In this document: positions 10,175-22,500 of the stretch, one piece after another
Layout: every line of letters begins with the position of its first letter
Numbering within the stretch: the stretch's first letter is position 1
Source of the DNA: Auxenochlorella pyrenoidosa
Lineage: Eukaryota; Chlorophyta; Trebouxiophyceae; Chlorellales; Chlorellaceae
DNA length: 31,154 bases
NCBI GenBank assembly: GCA_001430745.1
Contig: KQ482031.1
Location: 76,356 to 107,509, forward strand
Direction: 5' to 3'
Translations under genes and position numbers: made by a program
The notes under the pieces: generated by a model
What the model saw: only the letters and a program-made list of their open reading frames with translations
Told to the model about the DNA's origin: nothing
Database searches by the model: none

Positions 10175-13100
10175 ATGGAGGCCGAGGAGGGGGCTTCCCT
10201 ATCTCTTCCCCGATCAGATGGGCCTGCCGCGGAGGAGGAGCCCCGTCTGCGGTATGGTCCACTGATCGATGACTCGTCCAGGCCAGCAACAGCAGACCCC
10301 GCTGCCACCCGGCTTGCCGTCTCGGACAAAGTGCTGGCGGTGGGCCACCAGGGCGGCCAGGTGCATCTACTGAGCCATCAGGGCGATCAGGTGAGGCCGA
10401 TCACATCGCGGGGCGAGATGGACGCCCCGCTCGGCACTGCAAACCCTGGCCGCCACTGCCGCCGGCGCCGCCGCCGCGACCCCCGTGGCTGCACTTCCCT
10501 CGGGGCTTGCCCAGGTGCGCGCCTACCACGAGCATTCGGGGGAGGTCACAGACCTGTGCTTTGACGACTCGGCAGAGTACCTCGCGTCGTCATCCTCTGA
10601 CGGCAGCGTGGTGGTGAGGTGCAGCGCTTGCCCTGCACGCACCGCTCTCGCCAGCATCCCACGCCTGCCCTGCATGCCGGGCTGCCCTGGCTGCTCTGCC
10701 GGGAGCGCGAGCTGCCAGCGTGGTCCACAGTGGCTTGGCAGAGGCACCGCTGCGATAGGTGGCTACTGCACCGCCTGCCCTGGTCTGCGCCCCCCCACCC
10801 CCACCCCCCACCCCCCAGGTGTATGGGCTGTACACAGACGAGGTGCAGCGCTTCAAGCTGAATGCGCCCGTCACGGTGCGCCGTACGAGTCACGACGCCT
10901 GCGTTGCCAGCTTGCCTGCTGCCGTCTGCTGCTGCCTAGCTGGACCAGCGTGCTGCGCCACCTGAAGGCATGGCTCGCCGTCGCAGCGCAGCTCCAAGCA
11001 TGCTTACTCCCCACCTCCCCTCACCTCCCCACCAGACTGTGGCGCTGGACCCCCGCTACGCCTCGCGCAAGACCCGGGAGTTTGTGTATGGCACCGCCGC
11101 CGGCACCCTGGCCCTCTGCTCCAAGGTGCGCCGGTGGCAGCCGCATGCGTGCCGGCAGTGCGAAGCCGGCAGCCTTTGATGGACATGCCTCGAGCTGTCA
11201 GGGCCACAGCCTGCGAACCACCGCCTCTGCTTTGGCCGCCCCTCAGCCTGTCTGCAGGGCGAGCCAATGGCAGGCCCACCCAACATTGCGTTCTGAGAAC
11301 TAGGGATGCACATGCTGCCAAGCACCTCCTCCCGCCTCCGAAATATTTCTTCCGTGCAGGGCTGGCTGGGCAACAAGGAGACGGCCTTGTTCCAGGGCAA
11401 GGGCGCCCTGCGCAGCGCCCGCATGAGCGGCACCCTGCTGGCCTGGGCCAGCGACAGCGGCCTGCGGTGAGGCGCCTGGGCGCATGCCCTTGACAGACCT
11501 GCCTTGCTGCACGGGCTGCTGGCCTGGGCCTGGGCTGCTGACCCCTGGCTTCCCGTGGGTACGAGGCAGCGGTTGCAGCCCAGCCCTGAGCGCATCACTG
11601 CTGCTGGCGCGGACAGCTGCAGCGGCAGCAGGCTGCCAGCAGGGTGGTAAACGGCATGCACTGGGACAAATGGTGTACGAGCGAGGTGCATTCACCTGCG
11701 CCCCGCATGGCCTCCCGCAGGGTGTATGACACCGCGACCCACACCCGCCTGGGCAAGCTCGAGCGCCCCGCCAGCGTCGCCGCCGACCCGGCCGCCCCCT
11801 GCTCCCTGCTCTGGCGCGGCGGGCGGGAGCTGTTTGTCTGCTGGGGCCGGCACGTGTGGGTGCTGCGGCTGGTGGGCTCGCTGCTGCCGGCGGCGCCGGG
11901 GGGCGCCCCGGGCAGCGCCCCCGGCCAGTCGCTGCAGATCATGGCCAGCTTCGATGCTGGGTGCGCTGTGCTGGGCGCCGCGCCCTTTGGCGCTGACCTG
12001 GCGGTCCTCACCTGGGGCGGCCCAGCCAGCGGCGGCATCAGCACTGACGCCGCTGGCGACGGCTTGGGGGGCGCCGGCGCAGCGGGTGCTGCCACTGTTG
12101 AAGGGCAGGCAGGGATGGTGCTGCGGGCAGGTGCGACCACGTCGGCAGAGGAGCAGGCTGCTGCCGCAAAACCCCCAGCAGCAGCGGATGCAGCGGGGGC
12201 AGGCTCAGTGCCTGGCACAGCAGCAGAGGGCAGCAGCCAGCCACCAGGAGGGATAAACGAAGCGGCGCTGCAAGGACAGGGGCAGCTGCAGCAAACGGGG
12301 GCCGAGGCGGCAGCAGCGTCAACGGCTGCGCAGCAGCAGCCGCTGTGCCTGAGCTTCTACTCTCGGGCTGGCAGCCTGCTTGCGTCTGACGTGTTGGGCA
12401 GCAGCTGCGCAGCAGCTGAGAGGAGGTGGTACCAGCTGGCGCTGCTCTACCCTGGGGATGCCGACCTGAAGCTGGCAGCTGCCGCCGCGCCTGCCCTGCC
12501 TGCCTCCCCCGCGCCAGCGGCCACCCCGCGCCGCACCCCAGCAGGCAGTGCCGCAGGCAGCACGGCAGGAAGCGTGCCCAGTAGCAGCAGAGGCAGCCCG
12601 GTGCGAGTGTTATCAGGCAGGCGGGGCGGCAGGGATAGCCCGGGAAGGGCGGCTGATGCCAGCAATGGCCCGGCGGGAGCGGCTGATGGGCAGGCGGCGG
12701 TGCCAGATGGGCAGGGCACGCCGCCGCCGCGGCAGCAGCAGGTGCAACAGGGGCCAGCGCCGCAGCATGCGCAGGACAGCGGCCGAGGCGGCCCGGCGGC
12801 GGCGGCGGCGGTTCAGCAGTACAAGTGGTGGCGGGACGGCGAGGAGCCTCTGTACCTCGTGTCCGGCCCAGGGGTAAGCCACTTTTCTTGCGGCTTACGT
12901 TTGCATGCATCGACATGCGTCTTGTGCCGCTCTCTGCTCGCATCCAGCCCTGCAACTGCAGACAGAGCTGCTGGGGGGTGGGGCGCCAGGGGCACGCAGG
13001 GGAGGCCAGCATTTGTATGTGTATGGGGTGGGTAAGCCAGCAGAGGAGGCGCCCAGCAGTTGTCTCTCTGACCCTGCCCGGCACCGCAGGGCATCACCGT

Positions 13101-16100
13101 GGGCCGGCCAAGGGACGGCAACGACCGTGTGGCCTGGCTCGCGCAGCGCGGCCGCTATGCCGAGGCTCTGTCGGTGGCTGAGGAGGACAGCACAGGTGGG
13201 AGCCAGGTCGGGGGCAGGCGCTCCTGGGCGGCACCCGGCACAAGCGCGGCGCACAGGTGGCAGTGCAAGCCGGCGCCACGGCGGGGCCGGCACCACAAAT
13301 CTGCCGCTGCGCCACACAGGTGCTTCTTCGACTGCATGGGCGCCACAAAAGCCCCCCCCCCCCCCCGACTCCCCCGCCTACCNNNNNNNNNNNNNNNNNN
13401 NNNNNNNNNNNNNNNNNNNNNNNNNNNNNNNNNNNNNNNNNNNNNNNNNNNNNNNNNNNNNNNNNNNNNNNNNNNNNNNNNNNNNNNNNNNNNNNNNNNN
13501 NNNNNNNNNNNNNNNNNNNNNNNNNNNNNNNNNNNNNNNNNNNNNNNNNNNNNNNNNNNNNNNNNNNNNNNNNNNNNNNNNNNNNNNNNNNNNNNNNNNN
13601 NNNNNNNNNNNNNNNNNNNNNNNNNNNNNNNNNNNNNNNNNNNNNNNNNNNNNNNNNNNNNNNNNNNNNNNNNNNNNNNNNNNNNNNNNNNNNNNNNNNN
13701 NNNNNNNNNNNNNNNNNNNNNNNNNNNNNNNNNNNNNNNNNNNNNNNNNNNNNNNNNNNNNNNNNNNNCCCCCAACCCCCACCTGATGCAGTCCAGCCTG
13801 TCAAGCTGGAGGAGGTGGGCGAGCAGTTCCTGCAGGAGCTGGCGCGGGACGGGCGGTACGGCGAGGCGGCAGCGCTGGCGCCGCGCGTCCTCAGGGTGGG
13901 TGCGCCCTTGCGGCCAGACGTTGCCTTTTGCTGAGGTGTTGTGCTGCGCGCAGCGTCGGGATTGCACACGTTGGCCGCAAACCCTCGAGGCAGACAGAGA
14001 ATAATAAAAGTGCTGTGCATATGACGCCCACCTCTGCGCCTCAACCCCCCCCCCCACCCCCCCACCCCCCCCACCCCCACCCCCACCCCCCACCCACACA
14101 CACACACCACCACCACCACCACCACCACCACCCTTTTTCAGTCCAACGAGCTGGCCTGGGAGCGCTGGGTGTACACCTTTGCCCAGGCGCGCCAGCTGGC
14201 GGTGCTGGCGCCGCGCCTGCCCACCTCCGACCCCCGGCTCAGGCCCGCCACATACGACATGGTGCTCTCCTCGCTGCTGCTGCACCCGGCGGGTGAGGCC
14301 GCCTTGCCGCCTGCATGGCACCCTCCTGCCTGCCTGCTGGGCGGCTGGTGATGTCTATGAAGCCGGGCAGGCGCTTGCGCCGGCCAAGCCTGGCCGGCCG
14401 CCAGCCTGCTGCCCTGCTGCACCAATTAAAACAAGCTGTGCCCTGGGTTTTGTTGCACAGTACTGCGGGTTGAGGCGTGCACGTGATCCTTTGTTTGATT
14501 ATCGATCATTTGGCACAGGCGGCGCGGCTCCCTGCACCCCTCTCGCTCCTGGCTGCAGATCACGAGGTGCTGCTGCAGGCCGTCAAAAGCTGGCCGCAGG
14601 GCATCTACGACGCCTCTGCCCTCCAGGCTGCAGTGCTCAGGTGGCGTGGCGGTGGGGCAGCACTGGACCAGGCCGCAGCGCGCGCCCACACGATCGAGCC
14701 AAGCAGCGCTTCTTCTGTGCTGGGTGCAGCCTGCTCGAGTGCAGCCCTGCTCTGGTGGGCCGGCGCTGCCACTTCTTTACTAACTAGCATGTCGACCGCC
14801 TCCTACCCTACGATCTGCAGCCGCATGGGCAGCGGCGGCGCCGGCAGCTGGCTGGCGCTGCAGCATGCAGCGGCGCACCTCTACACGGCGCAAGGCAGGC
14901 ACGAGGAGGCGCTGCGGCTCATGCTCCAGGTGGGCCGCCTTTGAGGGCCACTCTTGGGGGCCTGCTCTGCAAGGCAGGGCACTCTGCTGGCGCAAAAGGT
15001 GTGCACGCAAGGCGGCGCAGCTTGATCTTCGCGTGGGATGAACGGCCGGCGTGATCAGGGAGGCAGACGGAGCAGGCATGGGCCCCTCCAGACATAAGGG
15101 CACGGTGCTGCAGCGCGCATTCGGTACCCATCTGCGCCGGCGAGCCCACAAGCGGTCTGCTCTTGCCACCGCCCGCCATCGCTGACGGCCCGCCCTGCCT
15201 CCCCCCTTCTCATGGTCTGCAGATGCGCAGCCCAGCCGTGTTTGACTACATTGCGAGGCACGCAATGGCAGACCGGCTCGCGCCGCACGCAGCAGGTGCC
15301 GCCCCTGCATGCGCTGCCCCACCTGCTGCATGCTCGCTGCTTTCATGGCCGGCTGCCCCCTGACGAGCACGCGGGACGCCCTCTGGAGGCTGCTGGGCCC
15401 GCCCAGCGTGACCCCAGCTGCCTGGCCTGCTGTCTGGCTGGTGCTCTGTCTGAAGGCTTGGCCCCTCTTGCAGCCGTGGGTACTGCACTGCCAGGCAGCA
15501 ACTCTGGACTCGTTTGCGTTGCGCGCCGAGCAAACACTGACCGAGCACACACACAGCTGCCGTGCCAGGCGCCCCTGCTGAGCTCTGCGCTGCGCTCCTG
15601 CGCCCCCCTGTGGGTGCCGCCCAACAGTGCTGCAGCCCTGGTGGGCCTGGACCCTGCCAAACTTTGCGCCGCGCTTGGGGACTCCCTTCTGTGCCCCCCG
15701 CCTGCCCCCTGCAGCCCTGGTTGACCTGGATGAGGGGCGGGCCATCTCGCTGCTGGTGGAGCACTTTGAAGAGGCGCCCCCGCCCGCGGTGGTGGCTGCG
15801 CTGCAGGCAAGGCGGCGGCGGCGCACTGCCCACCGGGGGGGGGGGGAGCGCACGGGGGTTGGCATGCGCAGCGCGGGCTAGAGGTCACCTGAGTGACAGC
15901 GGGCAAAGCAGAGGCATGCAGCTTGCGGTGGGCTGCGCCGCCTCCCTGGGCGGGCAGCACCAGGCCGGCGCTTCAACCCTCGCCGCCAGGCCGACCCACC
16001 CCACTCGCGCAGGCCGCGGCGGCGCGGGCCGCCGAGGGGGAGCACCGCCAGCGCTGGCGCCGCCGCCTGCACCGCTACCTGCATGGTCTGTTCCACAAGG

Positions 16101-18935
16101 ACTCGCAGGCAGGGGCAGCCTTTGCGCAGTTACAGGTGGGGGTGCTGCCAGCTGGCGCTGCAGCGAGCCAGCAGCACCGGCAAGGTGCCACTCGTGCCAG
16201 CTGCCAGCGGGGCATGCCATTGCCCGTCTCTGGCATCATTTGCAGCTGTTTGCCTCGAGAACAGCATTCATGCCGGCAGCCGCCACGGCGTTTACCCCCC
16301 AAGGGCTGCCCTGCGTCTCCAAGCTGTCTGCACGCTGTTCATCGCACTGGCCGTCTGGCCTTGCCCTGGCCGTTGTCCGGGCTTCTCGGCACGACCCCAG
16401 CCAGCATGTGGCGCCGGAGCCCCTTTCCCCTGTCTGATGGGCGCCCAAGTTGGCCTGTTTTGTACACTCACCCTCAACCCCCACCCAACCCCCAACCTCC
16501 ACCCCCACCTCCACCCTCACCCCATCCCAACCCCCGTAGGTGGAGCTGTATGCCGAGTTCGAGCCCTCGCGCCTCCTGCACTTCCTCATGGTCTCCCCCA
16601 CCTACCCGCTGGAGAGGGCGTACCAGGTGGGGCTGGGGAGGCCCCTCAGGGCTGCGCTGGGCTCCGGTCGGGGAGGCCTGCCGCAAGTGCAGCCTGGCCT
16701 GCGCAGCAGGAGCGACGGCGGCGGCTGCGGTGTGCGCGGGGCCCCGCTCCCCTGCTGTCCCTGAGCACCCAACCCTGCACTCCCAGTCCAACGGTGCGCG
16801 GGCATCGCTTCTGATGCGTCTGCATCAACCTGTGCACTGGCGCAACCCCCCTCCTCCTGGGGGCCAGGTCTGCGAGGCGCGCGGCCTGACGCGCGAGATG
16901 GTGTTTGTGCTGGGGCGCATGGGCTCCGCGGACCGCGCGCTGCGGCTCATCGTGGAGGGGCTGCGCGACGTGGGGCAGGTGGGGCCAGTGGGGCCCAAGT
17001 GGGGCAGGTGGGGCGTGTGCGGCGGCGGCGCTGCGCATGCCGGGCGGCGGGCGCAGCGCCCGGCCTCGGCAGTGCGCGGTGCCGGGATAAGCGGCAGGCG
17101 GGGCTTTGCTGTGTGTGCACGACCTCTGGCAGGCGCATGCGGATGGAGGAGGGGGGGGTTGGCTCGGGGGCCGGCAGTGTGCCCGGCAGCGTCGGCTTTG
17201 CCCAGCAGCGGTGCGGCTGCCTGGCCCCGCCCCCCGCGCCACTCTGCTGCAGGCTGTGGAGTTTGTGCAGCTGCAGCGGGACGACGACCTTTGGGAGCAG
17301 CTCATCGCGCTTACATTGGGCGACGCGCAGCTGACCGGCAAGCCTGGGCATGGGGCGTGAGGGGCAGGGGGAGCAGGCAGGCTGACCCGATTCTCCCAGG
17401 CAGGCCCCGGAGGGCCTGTCAGAGGCCAGACTGCTGCTGCTGTTCCATGGCAGGCGCTTTCTGCAAATCTGTAGAGGCAGAGGTAGTGGGACCGGCGAGG
17501 CAGGGCCGTTGGTAGTGGCATACCTGCGGGCATGTGCCACCCTGTCCTGCCACCCGCTGCGCCCCCTGTGTGTGCTCGCAGCCACCGCGCCCTGTCCCAA
17601 GGCTGCGAAGCATGGCAGGCTTGCCTCCCGGCCCAGCCGCCGGTCACACGGACCCCGGCCGCCCAGCCCCGCTCACCCAGCCCCTGTGTGCCCGGCCCCG
17701 CAGGCGCGCTGCTTGACCATGCAGGGGGTTACATCGATCCGCTGCGGGTGGTGTCTCAGATCCCGCCGCACATGAAGGTGGGTGGCGTCCTGGCTGTGTG
17801 CGTGCGTTTGTGTGGAGGAGGCGTAATGGGTAATGGGTATCCTAGATCCCACAGTGAACGAGGTTGGGCTGCCGGGCAGCAGTCGCCGCAGTCGTCCTCC
17901 CTGAGCCCTTTTCTGCCCCGCACCGTCCCAAGGTCCCCGGCCTCCCGTTGCAGGTGGACAACCTGCGGGGTCGGCTGGTCAAGATCATCAGCGACTTCCG
18001 CACCCAGGCAGGCACCCGGCCGGGCAACCAGGCACTTGAGCGGCGCATTGAACAATAATAGAGGGACGGGACGGAGCAGCACACATGGGGGGCTGCCAGT
18101 CGCCGCAGCCCGGCCTGCCCCTCTGCTCGGTGCACATACTCTCCCTTGGGCGCTGGCGGCCATCCGCCTTGCTGCATGCTGAGCGCCGTGCTCTGCCTCC
18201 CGCGCCCCCCGCAGATGTGCCTGCAGCAGGGGTGCAACACCATTCTGCGGCACGACTGTGTCGTGCTGTCAAACCGACTCTACAGGTGGGTGGTTATCCA
18301 GGTGTTGAATGCGAACTGCCCAGGCCATGCTGGCCGGCCAGCACGGCTATGGTGGCATAGGGCAGCTGTCCAGGCCCCATTAGGATGACCCCCGGCTGCG
18401 TCTCATACCCGCCTCTGGTCCGCCGCTTCGCCGCCCCCGCAGGCAGCTGCGCTCCGCCATGCGCCGCCTGCATCTCTGCCTGCACCCCCAGGGCGGCGCC
18501 AGCAAGTGGGTGCTCCACGACTCCCGCACCGGGGCAGAGATGGCAGAGGACGACGCACCGGCGGCGCTGCTTGGCGGGCTGCCAGCCGCCGCGGCAGCAG
18601 GCGCAGCGGGGGCCACGCCGCCGCAGGCTGCGGACCCCGCTGGCAGCGGCGGCACCTCGCCGGCCGCCGCCTGGTCAGGGCAGCAGGTATCGCCCGCGGC
18701 GTCGCCGCAGCAGGCGCAGCAGGCGCAGCAGCAAGCACAGCAGGGCGAGCCGCTGCAGCGCGTCTGGGTCGGGTTTGTTGGCGGCCCGCCGCCGTCCTCT
18801 GGCAGCGAGGCGGAGCGGCAGCAGCAGCATTCGGCCCGCAGCCCGGGCCGGCCGGCGCGGCTGGCCAGCGCAGCGCCCTCGCCGGGCGCTACCCGCAGCC
18901 CAGGGCCGGTGCCTCGCAAGCTGCTTGTCACCTGA
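10175..18935 (+). CDS. VPS41: Vacuolar protein sorting-associated protein 41 (HOPS subunit)
   Basis: Twenty-one exons: 10175-10390, 10515-10613, 10819-10875, 11036-11125, 11360-11466, 11721-12873, 13090-13195, 13792-13895, 14142-14292, 14559-14640, 14821-14929, 15223-15295, 15715-15806, 16013-16135, 16540-16626, 16868-16978, 17253-17337, 17704-17777, 17954-18007, 18215-18285, 18443-18935. Every phase agrees; 1178 aa. VPS41 is a HOPS tether for fusion at the vacuole or late endosome. The N-terminal WD40-like propeller includes HSGEVTDLCFDDSAEYLASS and VYDTATHTRLGKLERP. The clathrin-heavy-chain-like helical repeat region follows (GRPRDGNDRVAWLAQRGRYA; GLTREMVFVLGRMGSADRAL; DDDLWEQLIALTLG; LRGRLVKIISDFRTQ). 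Exon 6 carries a long Ala/Gly/Gln/Pro-rich insertion (about residues 290-560), so the protein exceeds the usual 850-1000 aa. The C-terminal 160 residues are low complexity, and no RING finger is visible. Introns 13, 17 and 19 need GC donors. Intron 7 contains the assembly gap. Confidence 0.93.
12040..12830 (+). other. Low-complexity insertion in VPS41 exon 6
   Basis: This part of the long exon encodes Ala-, Gly-, Gln-, Pro- and Ser-rich sequence, interrupted by one ordered-looking block (PLCLSFYSRAG to WYQLALLYPG, about 12340-12460). That block is probably the rest of the propeller. The exon stays open for 1153 bp and ends with the conserved stretch YKWWRDGEEPLYLVSGPG, so the insertion is in frame. 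Confidence 0.7.
13352..13366 (+). repeat. Poly-C run bordering the assembly gap
   Basis: Fifteen consecutive C residues inside VPS41 intron 7, 16 bp before the gap. The far side of the gap is also C-rich (13769-13782), so a longer C tract probably caused the sequencing failure. Confidence 0.85.
13383..13768. other. Assembly gap of 386 N
   Basis: The gap lies within VPS41 intron 7. Exon 7 ends at 13195 in phase 1 and exon 8 starts at 13792 needing two bases, so the coding sequence joins without anything from the gap. A small extra exon in the gap cannot be excluded. Confidence 0.95.
14044..14132 (+). repeat. C/A-rich simple repeat with (CA)n and (CAC)n
   Basis: A poly-C/A tract (CCCCCACCCC-like units) passes into (CA)n and about nine CAC/CCA triplets, then CCCTTTTTCAG. 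It ends at the acceptor of VPS41 exon 9 (14142) and forms an extended polypyrimidine-like tract. Confidence 0.85.
16472..16537 (+). repeat. C-rich tract before VPS41 exon 15
   Basis: Irregular CCCCCAACC/CCCCCACCT repeats run up to the CCCCCGTAG acceptor of exon 15 (16540). It is intronic and acts as the polypyrimidine tract. It is not a telomere-type array because the spacing is irregular. Confidence 0.75.
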
Positions 18936-18968
18936 GCTGGCACGCTGGTACTTTGGTCAAGCACCTGT

Positions 18969-18973
18969 TGTAA
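18969..18973 (+). promoter_or_regulatory. Putative TGTAA polyadenylation signal of VPS41
   Basis: TGTAA begins 34 nt after the VPS41 stop codon (18933-18935). The match to the chlorophyte motif and its position are plausible. Confidence 0.5.
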
Positions 18974-19303
18974 TGTCGCACAACAGCTTGCGCACGCTTC
19001 CTGGGGCTCACAGGCTAAGGTTGGGGGCGGCGCCGGCACGCATGCGCGGTCTCCCTGACTAGGTCTGTGGCAGGGCAAAGTTGCTGCCAGACCATCGGGG
19101 CCTGTCTGCCGCTGGTTGCCTGCCGAGTCGTTTATTATGGGAGCAAGATGACGGCAGGGCAAGGCAGACGGGATGAATACGAGCAGGCGCCACCAGGCTG
19201 CTGTGCACGCTTGGCCAGACTGGGTACCTGCAGGTGCTTGTGCCTGCTGCATGATGCGCAGGGCCTACACCACAAGAAGATGCTGCTAGCCTAGCATTCT
19301 GGC

Positions 19304-19308
19304 TTACA
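19304..19308 (-). promoter_or_regulatory. Putative TGTAA polyadenylation signal of the Csm1-like gene
   Basis: TGTAA on the minus strand, about 255 nt after the stop codon at 19564. It is the only copy noticed in the minus-strand 3' flank. Confidence 0.35.
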
Positions 19309-19563
19309 TAAGGACAGATGGAAACAGGAATGGGTTGCTTGATGGAAATCGGGAAGCGTGGAGGTTTCAGTCGCACCGTCATGGATGCGAGCTGTTGCAG
19401 GGGGTGGAAGAGATGTCCTAGGGGTGGTGGGGGTACTGACGGCATGGCAGGTACGAGAGATTCCCCAGGTGAGTCCCCACAAAGTGTACAGAGTTGAAAT
19501 CCTGGAGCAAGCAGTCAGTCAGTTGAGTGGTGCAGCCTTCCAAAGGCCAGGCGCCTGTGCCTA

Positions 19564-22500
19564 TCAGCGCCGCTGGTTCAGGCTGTGCATCATCTGCTGG
19601 AAGAAGTTTTGCTTCTGCAGGGGCAGGGAGGTGGGTGGGGGATGGCCGGCAAGGACAGAGCGTGAGTTCAGCTCGCTGGCGCAGGCCCTCCGCGCAGACA
19701 GACAAGCCAGCGAGGTCAAGCGCTGCCCCCCGGGCTCTAGCCAGCGTTGTGATGCGGGGCCTGCGCCGAGTGAGCCCACCTGCGACTCTGCAAAGCTGAT
19801 CTCCTCATGGAAGTGGGGCGGGAGCAGCGCGGCGGCGGCGCCCAGCTGCACGGGCCGGTAGCGCATGCGCGGGCCCTCATCCCCCAGGTCTGCAGCTGGA
19901 GGGGTGGAGGCACGGCTGGGGTTGAGCGACAGCAGGCCAGGCCAGCAGCGCTGCCAGCAATTCATGTTGGCAGCAGCTCTGCACGGGCAAGCCAGTGGTA
20001 TGCGTGCCCTGCTCCAGCCAGCCGCTGCCGGAGGCGGCATGCCGCACCTGTCGAGTCGGGCGGCGCTGGCCCCAGCTCAAAGGTGAAGCCGGAGCGGGGA
20101 TCGTGGTACTGAAAGATGCCGCCCTTCACGGGGGTCGCCGCCAGCCCGGTGAGGGCGGTGATGGCCAGGTGGCGTGGGGGCGCGGGCACGGAGCCGGGGG
20201 TCGGCACGCCGGCGCGACCGGCCGCCCTGGCCGCTGGCGCGGTGAGCTCGCTGGCCGCCGGCTCGGGCATCTGCGGGAACTCAAAGGGCGGCGGCTGAAT
20301 GCCGCCTGCGCCCTGGGCGGCGGGCTGCTGCTGCTGCTGCTCTTGCTGCTCGGGGCCATCGGCCTGCCCATCGGCCGCCAGCGGGGTCTCCTCGGGCACT
20401 GCAGCCAACGCGTGCTGGGCACGTCCTTCGGCTGTAGATGCAGAAGTGAAGTGCAGCTCGCGATCGACGGGCGCTGGCGGCGCCGACATGCGGCGGCTTG
20501 CGCCTTCGCCTGCAGTTGCTGCAGCAGCGGCAGCGGCAACAGCACCAGAAGGGGCAGGCGCCACTGAGGCGCGCCGGCGCTGCTGCTGCTGCTGGCGGGG
20601 TGGCAGCTGAAGTTGAGACTCTGCGCTAGCAGGCCGCGGCGCGGGGCCAGCTGCAGCGTGGGCCATGCGCCCTGCGGCCGGCTGCAGCGACTGCCTGCGC
20701 TGCGCCCGCTGCAAAGGTGCCTGCTGCACCTGCTGCTGTTCGGGCTCCGTCTGCAGGCCCTGGTCGCACTGCTGCACCGCCTGGTGCTGCAGGGCTGCCT
20801 GCTGCTGCTGCTGCTGCTGCTCCACAGCGATGGGGCCTGTCAGCTCCATATCACTGCCAGACACGGGCGCCCCAGCAGCGGCTGCTACGGCAGGTGCAGC
20901 TGCGGCTGCTACCAGAGGAGAGCGCCCCACCCCAGGGGCTGCCGCGGCAGCAGCCAGCGGTGTGCCTGATGGAAGTGTGTAGGAGGTGTCGGGCACTGGC
21001 GGGCCGGGAGGCGCTCTCGGCCGCCGGTAGACGCTGCCGCCGCCCGCTCCTTCCGGAATCAGGGCATGCGCCTGCAGCATCTCCAGACCCGAGGACTGCA
21101 CGCAGCAGACGGCGGAGGGTGACAGAGCTGTCGAACAAAGGTCCAGGAGAGCAGGAAAGCACAAGCGCTGGCAGTGCGGCCTGAAGGCATCCCCCCGTGT
21201 AAGCAGCAGACGCTTGCTGCAGCGTTGTGCTGGCAATGAGCAGCCACTGGCCGAGGTCGCCAGCCCACCTGGAGTGAGGGGAACTGCTGGGAGGCGACCT
21301 CCCCTGGCAGGTCGTCGGTCTGCACACACTTGTCGCGCGAGTCGTACACGCGTGCAAAGCGCTCCAGAAAGGCCAGCCTGCGGGTCGGCAGGGCTAGCTG
21401 TCAGCACGCAGCTCGCTGAGTGCCAGCCAGCTGGGGCAGCTGCGGCCGACCCTGCAGCCCGAGGCAGGTGGCGCGCAAGGGCGGAGCAGGTGGAGTGCAA
21501 GGATGGTGCTGGCTGCCGCACCCACCGCGCAGCCATCTCTGCCAGCCGCCGCTCCTTCTCCAGCGACTCTGCCTCCTTGTCTAGCAGCGCCTGCTGGCAG
21601 TTCAGCAGGTCGGCCTGCAGCCTCTGGCACTCCACCACCAGCGCGTCGCCACCCAGCTGCGCAGCTGTGGCTGCGTGGTGCGCCGCCTGCACGTTCAGCA
21701 GGCAAGCCAGCGAAGCAGCAACCAGGTCGGGGTAGTACGCACTCTCACTGCGACACCGCTCCTGCCATGGCCAAGCTCCGACACGATTGCCAAACACAGT
21801 TTCCAAGACGCCACCAACACGCTGCACCCCCACCACCACGCGCCTCCTTCTTGTAGTGCTCCACCAGCGCCGCCGCCTTCTGCCCATGCTCGCTGACATA
21901 ACGATTCTGCTGCTCAAGCAGCTGCTGCACCTCCTCGTCAATCTTGGCGGCCTTCAGGTCTTCGTACAGCGCTTGCAGCTTGTCGTAGTCGGCCTGGCAG
22001 GGGCGGGGGTGGGCGGGAGGAGGTGGGGGTGGGGTGAGTTGGAGTGGGGGGCAAGGGGGCACGCATGCCCTCAGCTAAGTGCTGGGCACGAGGATGCTGC
22101 AAGATGTTTGCGGTGAAGCATGTGTGCGGTGCTCAGCACAGGCATGGCGCAGCGGCTGGGCGGCAGTGATATGGCACGCAGGCGCAGGCCCAAGCAGGCC
22201 GGCGGGCGGGAGGCAGCCGAACTACACCTGCAGTGCGCGGAAGTTGGCGCTGTACTGCTCCAGCAGCGCCTCTGCATCGCTGCCGGGCATCACCAGCGCT
22301 GCAGGCATGTCGCCCTGGTCTGCCGCTGGTGGCGGTGCAGGCGGCGCCGTGGCAGCAGCAGCAGGCGCTGCCCCTCGCCGCTCCTGTTCCGCCAGGCGGG
22401 ACCATGCAACCCCAGGCTTTTGCCGCTTGGGATCCGGGCGTCCCGCTGCCGATGGTGCTGCCTGGGCAACCTGCCCAGAGCCGCTGGGCCCCGCCTCGTT

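Larger units (their letters stand above)
18936..19563. other. Convergent 3' region of VPS41 and Csm1-like gene
   Basis: The stretch contains the two facing 3' UTRs, with TGTAA on the plus strand at 18969 and on the minus strand at 19308-19304. It is richer in A/T than the coding regions. Open frames lack motifs, so no gene is called. Confidence 0.55.

Noticed and set aside
11595..13084. Minus-strand open frames opposite VPS41 exon 6
   Set aside because: They mirror the low-complexity exon, lack any domain, and arise from GC-rich codon bias.
14100..14132. Regular CAC/CA array considered as a CRISPR or minisatellite
   Set aside because: The unit is only 2-3 bp with no spacers. It is a simple-sequence polypyrimidine tract before a splice acceptor.
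13094..14321. Open frames crossing the N gap on both strands
   Set aside because: They exist only because N bases were read as open. The flanking sequence is intronic and C-rich.
16472..16537. CCCTCAACCCC-like sequence considered as interstitial telomere repeat
   Set aside because: Units are irregular and do not match CCCTAAA. It sits immediately before an exon acceptor.
19358..19861. Plus-strand 167-codon open frame after VPS41
   Set aside because: It overlaps the last two exons of the minus-strand Csm1-like gene and has no recognisable domain.
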